Shown here in pieces: positions 59,701-64,000 of a stretch of 64,000 nt of DNA (position 1 is the first letter of the stretch; each line of letters opens with the position of its first letter). The position numbers were made by a program, and so were the translations under genes. The notes under the pieces were generated by a model. It was not told the DNA's origin, did no database searches, and was given only the letters and a program-made list of their open reading frames with translations. The stretch comes from Nostoc cf. commune SO-36 (GTDB lineage: Bacteria > Cyanobacteriota > Cyanobacteriia > Cyanobacteriales > Nostocaceae), in NCBI RefSeq assembly GCF_023734775.1, contig NZ_AP025732.1, forward strand, positions 6,074,501 to 6,138,500, read 5' to 3'.

Positions 59701-60724
59701 TTTGAATGACTTGAGAAGCTTTTCCATCAACTGTAACGAAGTTAGTGCGTAATGCTTCGTGGCGCTGAATTATTTCTTGCAAGCTTTCCTCTAAGGCAAC
59801 AACGTTAAGAGTTCCTGCTAAACGCAAAGCTATGGGGATGTTATATAAAGCACTATTGGGTTGTAACTGGTTTAAAAACCATAAACGCTGTTGAGCATAA
59901 GACAGTGATAATTCTGCATTCTCTGCTCTTGGTAAGATGGGCGGTACTATTATTTCTAAGTTTTGTTGCTGCAACTCCCCAATCAGATGAGCTAATTGGG
60001 CGACTGTTGCTGCTGCAAACAAGCCCCGCAAAGGTAGTTCTACTTTGAAAATGTTGCGGATACGTGAAACCAGTTGTGTTGCTAGTAGTGAGTGTCCCCC
60101 AATTTCAAAGAAGTTATCATGAATGCCTACTTGCTCTACTTTCAAAACTTGCGCCCAAATTTGTGCCAGCATTTCTTCATTTGGAGTGCGTGGAGCTACA
60201 TATTTGTCTTTGAGTTCGCTGTATAAATCTGGTATTGGTAGGGCGCGGCGGTCTACTTTGCGGTTTGGTGTTAGCGGTAGGGACTCCAACACCACGAAAG
60301 TATTTGGAACCATGTAAAGGGGCAGATGATTAGAGAGGAACTGACGCAGTTCGCTAATGGTGGGAATCTGCTCATGATATGGTACTACGTAAGCGACTAG
60401 GCGCTTCTCCCCGATGGCGTTCCGCCCACCGTTGGCGATCGCATCTTCGCGGATAATCACACAAGATGTCTGCACATGGGAATGTTGGTTGAGTACCGCT
60501 TCAATTTCTCCCAACTCAATGCGGAATCCCCGAATTTTTACCTGATTGTCGATGCGTCCAAAGCATTCAATATTACCATCGGGTAAATAACGCGCTAAAT
60601 CCCCAGTTTTATATAATCTCCTGCCTCCTGCCGACGCTGGCGGACTCGCTCTAAGCGAAGCATCCCGAAGGGTATACGCTGCGCTATCCTCAAACGGATT
60701 GGGAATAAATTTTTCGTCTGTCAA
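56777..60724 (-). CDS. NRPS fragment: A-end/PCP, then C-A-PCP (Leu-like code)
   Basis: A 1315-residue piece. Residues 1-160 are the C-terminal part of the previous A domain, with two repeat-encoded insertions (TLRDASLRASPPASAGGRR near 17-36; AIANGGRNAIG). PCP 1 is near 200-215 (FFEIGGHSLLATQ). C domain about 270-700 (MHHIVSDEWSMG; the usual Gly before W is Glu here). A domain about 720-1215 (YTSGSTGQPKGV, STAFDAAVWELWPYLTAGAS, VNNYGPTENTVVTT). PCP 2 near 1270 (FFEIGGHSLIATQ). Pocket residues by eye are D-A-W-S-L-G-N-V-V, close to a Leu code. Frame shifts bound it on both sides. Confidence 0.9.
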   Translation of the reverse strand: MTDEKFIPNPFEDSAAYTLRDASLRASPPASAGGRRLYKTGDLARYLPDGNIECFGRIDNQVKIRGFRIELGEIEAVLNQHSHVQTSCVIIREDAIANGGRNAIGEKRLVAYVVPYHEQIPTISELRQFLSNHLPLYMVPNTFVVLESLPLTPNRKVDRRALPIPDLYSELKDKYVAPRTPNEEMLAQIWAQVLKVEQVGIHDNFFEIGGHSLLATQLVSRIRNIFKVELPLRGLFAAATVAQLAHLIGELQQQNLEIIVPPILPRAENAELSLSYAQQRLWFLNQLQPNSALYNIPIALRLAGTLNVVALEESLQEIIQRHEALRTNFVTVDGKASQVIQTQTNWTVSVIELQHLSTSEQEKASRQLAQQQAIQSFDLRSTSPLRATLVVLNETEHLLLVCMHHIVSDEWSMGVFVQELAALYNAYSQGQTSPLAPLPIQYADFAIWQRQWLQGDVLQSQLSYWQQQLKDAPALLSLPTDRPRPAVQTFAGVYQEFALSEELTGKLTQLSQQQGMTLFMTLLAAFDTLLYRYTGQSDILVGTPIANRNRSEIEGLIGFFVNTLVMRTDLSGNPSFSELLTRVREMALSAYAHQDLPFEMLVEALQPERNLSHTPLFQVAFVFQNAPVSQVELTGLTISDLPTENVTAKFDLTLAIGNTATGFAGVLEYNTDLFDSSTIERMADHFVTLLEAIVANPQERISQLPMLTAVEQQQLLIDWNDTQADYPQDKCIHQLFEEQVEHTPDAVAVVFEEKQLTYAQLNSRANQLAHYLRALGVGADELVGICVERSLEMVVGLLGILKAGGAYVPLDPEYPTERLHFIFQDAQVSVLLTQQQLVEKLPPNLGLIVCLDTDAQVISLSSQENLITANKALNLAYVIYTSGSTGQPKGVLVTHDALLNLVFWHNKAFEITALDKATQVASTAFDAAVWELWPYLTAGASIYLVKPGIIASPVDLQDWLQSQNITISFLPTPIAEQLLSLEWRENTALRTLLTGGDKLHRYPSNLLPFQVVNNYGPTENTVVTTSGIVVCDGVVDNISPSIGRPIANTQIYILDEYLQPVPVGVPGELHIGGASLAQGYLNRSELTQEKFIPNPFTDEPHSRLYKTGDLARYLSDGNIEFLGRIDNQIKIRGFRIELGEIEAAISQLPEVREAVVVAREDQLNNKRLVAYVVPQQENCNVKNNHSDNLAQSLRANLKKLLPSYMIPSSFVLLENLPLTPNGKIDHRALPTHELTLLNEADYVMPNTEAEKIIAGIWQKALQVEKVGIHDNFFEIGGHSLIATQVISRLQEAFGTSLPLRYIFESPTVAQLVRRF
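60626..60692. repeat. repeat element inserted in frame in an A domain
   Basis: GC-rich Nostoc-type repeat (GCCGACGCTGGCGGACTCGC, TAAGCGAAGCATCCCGAAGG) lying between the conserved NPFEDS and [11 protein letters not shown] segments. It adds about 20 residues to a surface loop without breaking the frame. A similar short one (GGCGTTCCGCCCACCGTTGG) sits at about 60416-60435. Confidence 0.75.
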
Positions 60725-60751
60725 TTCTTTGAGGTTGAGATAACCTCTTGC

Positions 60752-61732
60752 TTAACGAAACACCACCGATATGCAGTTCGCCTTTGACTCCGATTGCGTA
60801 CTGGTTGGAGATGGCGATTCGAGGATGTAAGCTTGGGTATTGGCAATGGGACGACCAATCAATACAGAATTGGTTTTTTCTGATTTGGGATGCAGCAGAT
60901 CGTGGACGATCGCTGTCACCGATGCTTCAGTGGGGCCGTAGACATTTAGACAATTGACGCGATCGCCTACTAATTGCTGCCAGATTGTCACTGTTTCCGG
61001 TAGAACTGCATCCCCACCCACAGCTACTAAGCGCAGACTTTCTGGCACTGTTGCATCAGATTTTGACACCGCAACCGCCCATTCATGCCAATATGCTGGG
61101 GTGATATTTAAGACACTCAGTTTTTGTTGGGCAATAAATTGGGCAAGACTGGCAAAGTCAGGGAACATTTGCGCGGGTCTTAAGACCACAGTTGCACCTT
61201 TGTACCATGTGGGGAAGATTTCTTCAGCAGCCACATCAAAGCTGAAGGATGCAAACTGCAAAACGCGATCGCAGTTAGTTAAACCAAATACTTCACTAAT
61301 TGCACTGCTATGGTTAACTAAAGCCGCGTGAGCAAGCATCACGCCTTTGGGTTTGCCCGTAGACCCAGAAGTATACAATATACAAGCCAAGTTTTCTGGC
61401 TCTACTTCACTCACCGGATTTTCTTGACTTTGATTCGTCAGTACCCCAGATTCTGCATCTAAGACAATGACTTTTACGCCTTGCACTGGCAAAGAATTGA
61501 GCAATTTCTGTTCTGAAATCAGCACAGATAATTGTGAATCTTGGGATATGTCAGCTAATCGCTGCTGGGGATAATCAGGGTCTAAGGGGACATAACCGCC
61601 ACCGGCTTTGAGGACGGCCAACAATCCAACGATAACGGATAGCGATCGCTCTAAATAAATCCCCACTAAAACCTCTGGCCCCACACCTAGAGATTGTAGG
61701 TAGTGCGCCAATTGGTTAGCTTGGGTATTCAA
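60752..61732 (-). CDS. NRPS fragment: A domain of a possible Ahp-precursor module
   Basis: A 326-residue adenylation piece: [81 protein letters not shown] and IGRPIANTQAYIL. Pocket positions by eye are D-V-E-N-A-G-V-V-T, which I recall from Ahp-position modules of cyanopeptolin synthetases, though this needs checking. At the 3' end at least two shifts (about 60812 and 60755) separate it from [25 protein letters not shown] of the following fragment. At the 5' side several indels near 61745-61790 disrupt FEEQVEYNPDA. Confidence 0.83.
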   Translation of the reverse strand: MNTQANQLAHYLQSLGVGPEVLVGIYLERSLSVIVGLLAVLKAGGGYVPLDPDYPQQRLADISQDSQLSVLISEQKLLNSLPVQGVKVIVLDAESGVLTNQSQENPVSEVEPENLACILYTSGSTGKPKGVMLAHAALVNHSSAISEVFGLTNCDRVLQFASFSFDVAAEEIFPTWYKGATVVLRPAQMFPDFASLAQFIAQQKLSVLNITPAYWHEWAVAVSKSDATVPESLRLVAVGGDAVLPETVTIWQQLVGDRVNCLNVYGPTEASVTAIVHDLLHPKSEKTNSVLIGRPIANTQAYILESPSPTSTQSESKANCISVVFR

Positions 61733-61904
61733 CTGTTGATAAGTTAACTGTTGATTTCAAATATGACTGCGACTCGCATCGGGTTGTACTCAAACACTGC
61801 TCCTCAAACAACTGATGAATACATAAATCTTGGGGATAATCTGCTTGAGTATCATTCCATTGGACAAATAACTGCTGTTGCTCAACTGCTGTCAACATTG
61901 GCAA
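61716..61904 (-). CDS. NRPS fragment: linker and start of an A domain
   Basis: Short frame carrying PMLTAVEQQQLFVQWNDTQADYPQDLCIHQLFEEQ, the normal entry into an A domain after a C domain. It then runs out of frame at about 61790, and the A domain resumes as NTQANQLAHYLQSLG in the next fragment. Not an independent gene; it bridges the two larger pieces. Confidence 0.7.
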   Translation of the reverse strand: MPMLTAVEQQQLFVQWNDTQADYPQDLCIHQLFEEQCLSTTRCESQSYLKSTVNLSTVEYPS

Positions 61905-61990
61905 TTGAGAAATTTGCTGTTGTGGTTTTTCTACAATTGCTTTCTAGGAGTGTGACAAAATGACCTGCCATGCGTGCGATCGTGCTGGCA

Positions 61991-64000
61991 TCAAACAAGT
62001 CTGTGTTGTACTCCCACACACCCATCATTCCAGTCGGAGCGATTCGCCCTTGCTAAAGTCAAATCAAACTTTGCCGTTGCGCTTTCTATTGGCAAAGAAG
62101 TGATATTTAACCCAGCTAGTTCTACTTCCGATAAAGGATCATTTTGGAGGAGAAAATCTACCTGAAACAGTGGTGCATGGCTGAGGTCACGTTCTGGCTG
62201 CAATGTTTCCACCAACATTTCAAAAGGCAAGTCTTGATGAGAGTATGCCTCCATTGCCATTTGCCGAACACGACCCAGTAATTCGTTAAAACTGGGATTA
62301 CCTGATAAATCAGTCCGCAAAACTAAAGTATTGACAAAAAAGCCAATCAACCCTTCTATTTCACCACGATTTCGGTTAGCGATCGGTGTGCCCACCAAAA
62401 TATCTTCTTGTTCTGTATAGCGGTAAAGCAAAGTATCAAGGCTGCCAACAGCGTCATGAACAAAGTTACCCCTTGTTTCTTGGCTCAATTTTGTCAGCTT
62501 ACTAGTTAGTTCAATTGACAGTTCAAACTGTTGAGTTGCACCAGCGAAGGTTTGTACAGCAGGTCTGGGTCGGTCAGTGGGAAGCGACAACAAAGCTGGC
62601 GCATCTGCCAATTGTTTTTGCCAGTAACTCAATTGCTTTTGCAGGATATCTCCTTGCAACCATTGTCGCTGCCACAGTGCGAAATCTGCGTACTGAATAG
62701 GCAGTGGCGCTAAAGGAGAGGTTTGTCCCTGAGAATAAGCACTATATAGCGCCGCTAGTTCTTGGACAAAAACACCCATTGACCAGCCATCACTGACAAT
62801 ATGATGCATACACATTAACAATATGTGTTCTGTCTCGGACAGCACTACTAATGTTGCTCTCACTAATGCCTGTGTTGCCAACTCAAAGGGCTGAATCGCT
62901 TGTTGTTGCGCTAATTGCTGTGAAGCTATTTGTTGCTCACTTGTAGATAAATGCTTCCAGTCAACAACTGATACTGTCCAATTTGTTTCTGTTTGAATGA
63001 TTTGAGAAGGTTTTCCATCAACTGTGATGAAATTGGTGCGTAAGGCTTCGTGACGATGAATAATTTCTTGCAAGCTTTCTTCTAAAGCAGCAACTTTGAG
63101 ACTTCCAACCAGACGTAAAGCTATGGGTATATTATAGAAAGCACTGTTGGGATCAAACTGATCTAAAAACCACAGCCGTGTTTGAGAATAAGAGAGTGGT
63201 AATTCTGCATTCCTTGACCTTGGTAAGATGGGTGGGACAGTAAGTTGTAATTTTTGTTGCTGTAACTCCTGAATCGATTGCGCTAATTCGGCAACTGTTG
63301 CTGTAGCAAACAACTCACGCAATGGTAGTTCTACTTGGAAGTTAGAGCGGATACGTGATATCAGTTGCGTTGCTAGTAGCGAGTGTCCTCCAAGTTCAAA
63401 GAAGTTATCATAAATACCCACTTGCTCGATTTTTAGCACTGTTGCCCAAATTTGTGCCAACAGTTCTTCAACGGGGGTACGTGGGGCAACATATTTGTCT
63501 TTGAGTTGATGATGTAAATCCGGTGCTGGTAATGCACGGCGGTCTACTTTCCCGTTGGGAGTTAATGGCATTGACTCCAATATCACGAAAGCCTGGGGCA
63601 TCATGTAAGGAGGAAGTTTTGCTTTCAGGTAGTGGCGCAGTTCGCTAATTGCAAGGGTACAGTGCTGATACGGTGCTACGTAGGCAACTAAGCGCTTCTC
63701 TGTTGGGATATCTTCACGAGCAATAACACAAGATGCTTGCACATCACTATTTTGGTTTAGTAATGCTTCAATTTCTCCCAATTCAATGCGGAAGCCACGA
63801 ATTTTTACCTGATTGTCAATGCGTCCCAGGTATTCAATGTTGCCATCGGGTAAATAGCGTCCTAAATCTCCAGTTTTATATAATTTACTCCCTTCTACTT
63901 CTTCAAACGGATTAGGGATAAATTTTTCTTGTGTTAACTCGCTTCGGTTAAGATAACCTTGCGCCAAGGAAGCACCACCAATATGCAATTCTCCTGGCAC
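61991..64000 (-). CDS. NRPS fragment at window edge: A-end, PCP, C domain (5' end outside)
   Basis: Open to the window edge. Residues 1-165 are the end of an A domain (GELHIGGASLAQGYLNR, YKTGDLGRYLPDGN, NGKVDRRALPAPD). PCP near 200 (FFELGGHSLLATQ, Ser). C domain from about 265 (SYSQTRLWFLDQFDP, MHHIVSDGWSMG, DRPRPAVQTFAG). Around 62440-62490 two compensating indels replace TLFMTLLA by NFVHDAVG before LDTLLYRYTEQ. At the end the frame is lost after FDLTLARANRSD, where GVWEYNTDLFDAST would be expected. The pocket of its A domain is outside the window. The large NRPS gene therefore spans at least 52237-64000 and begins further right. Confidence 0.87.
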   Translation of the reverse strand: MPGELHIGGASLAQGYLNRSELTQEKFIPNPFEEVEGSKLYKTGDLGRYLPDGNIEYLGRIDNQVKIRGFRIELGEIEALLNQNSDVQASCVIAREDIPTEKRLVAYVAPYQHCTLAISELRHYLKAKLPPYMMPQAFVILESMPLTPNGKVDRRALPAPDLHHQLKDKYVAPRTPVEELLAQIWATVLKIEQVGIYDNFFELGGHSLLATQLISRIRSNFQVELPLRELFATATVAELAQSIQELQQQKLQLTVPPILPRSRNAELPLSYSQTRLWFLDQFDPNSAFYNIPIALRLVGSLKVAALEESLQEIIHRHEALRTNFITVDGKPSQIIQTETNWTVSVVDWKHLSTSEQQIASQQLAQQQAIQPFELATQALVRATLVVLSETEHILLMCMHHIVSDGWSMGVFVQELAALYSAYSQGQTSPLAPLPIQYADFALWQRQWLQGDILQKQLSYWQKQLADAPALLSLPTDRPRPAVQTFAGATQQFELSIELTSKLTKLSQETRGNFVHDAVGSLDTLLYRYTEQEDILVGTPIANRNRGEIEGLIGFFVNTLVLRTDLSGNPSFNELLGRVRQMAMEAYSHQDLPFEMLVETLQPERDLSHAPLFQVDFLLQNDPLSEVELAGLNITSLPIESATAKFDLTLARANRSDWNDGCVGVQHRLV

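Noticed and set aside
1..64000. tRNA or rRNA genes
   Set aside because: I looked for cloverleaf arms and the TTCGAATC-type T-loop and saw none convincing in the intergenic regions.

Overview
The window is chromosomal DNA from a filamentous cyanobacterium, most likely Nostoc or a close relative. The evidence is the very frequent HIP1 octamer (GCGATCGC), heptanucleotide short tandem repeats between genes, a high-light-inducible protein, the photosystem II protein Psb34, a ThiO-ThiG fusion and a CruA-type lycopene cyclase-like gene.

Left half (1 to about 29 kb): mostly core and conserved genes with long non-coding gaps. In order: the start of alanine dehydrogenase, an Hli protein, a small membrane protein, a seven-bladed WD40 protein, a three-gene plus-strand group (UPF0718-type permease, its TIGR03943/DUF1980 partner, and an Ig-like/beta-propeller membrane protein), threonine aldolase plus a cupin protein, a coiled-coil protein, the CruA-like flavoprotein, two copies of an uncharacterised protein with a nucleotidyltransferase-like motif flanking a DEDDh exonuclease, citramalate synthase, a 2Fe-2S ferredoxin, thiO-thiG, psb34, a TPR protein, a broken PEP-CTERM protein and a site-2 protease with CBS domains. 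Heptamer repeats lie between many of these genes, run into the coding sequence of three enzymes, and contain the start codon of three genes.

Right half (about 29.6 to 64 kb): one long run of minus-strand genes that looks like two natural-product clusters side by side. Nearest the left is a microviridin (graspetide) cluster: precursor mdnA, ATP-grasp ligases mdnB and mdnC, a LamG-patatin protein, a small glycine-rich membrane protein and an MdnE-like ABC exporter. To its right lie an AlaX-type editing protein, two 2-oxoglutarate/Fe(II) oxygenases, NosE- and NosF-like enzymes (4-methylproline pathway), an HEAGH metallopeptidase-like protein, a second MdnE-like exporter, an atypical SDR, a methyltransferase and a large NRPS. 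The NRPS modules visible are (A)-PCP-C-A-PCP-C-A-PCP-C-A-NMT-PCP, then a second protein TubC-C-A-PCP-TE. The order and the A-domain pocket residues fit the C-terminal half of an Ahp-type cyclodepsipeptide (cyanopeptolin/nostopeptin class). Together with the methylproline genes and two oxygenases this suggests a product carrying 4-methylproline or hydroxy-4-methylproline.

Caution: at least ten genes, including mdnB, nosE, nosF, one oxygenase, the methyltransferase and the NRPS, are split by single-base indels. Most are one extra base in a short homopolymer, and the protein continues perfectly in the next frame. I read most of these as sequencing or assembly errors, and annotate the rejoined genes.
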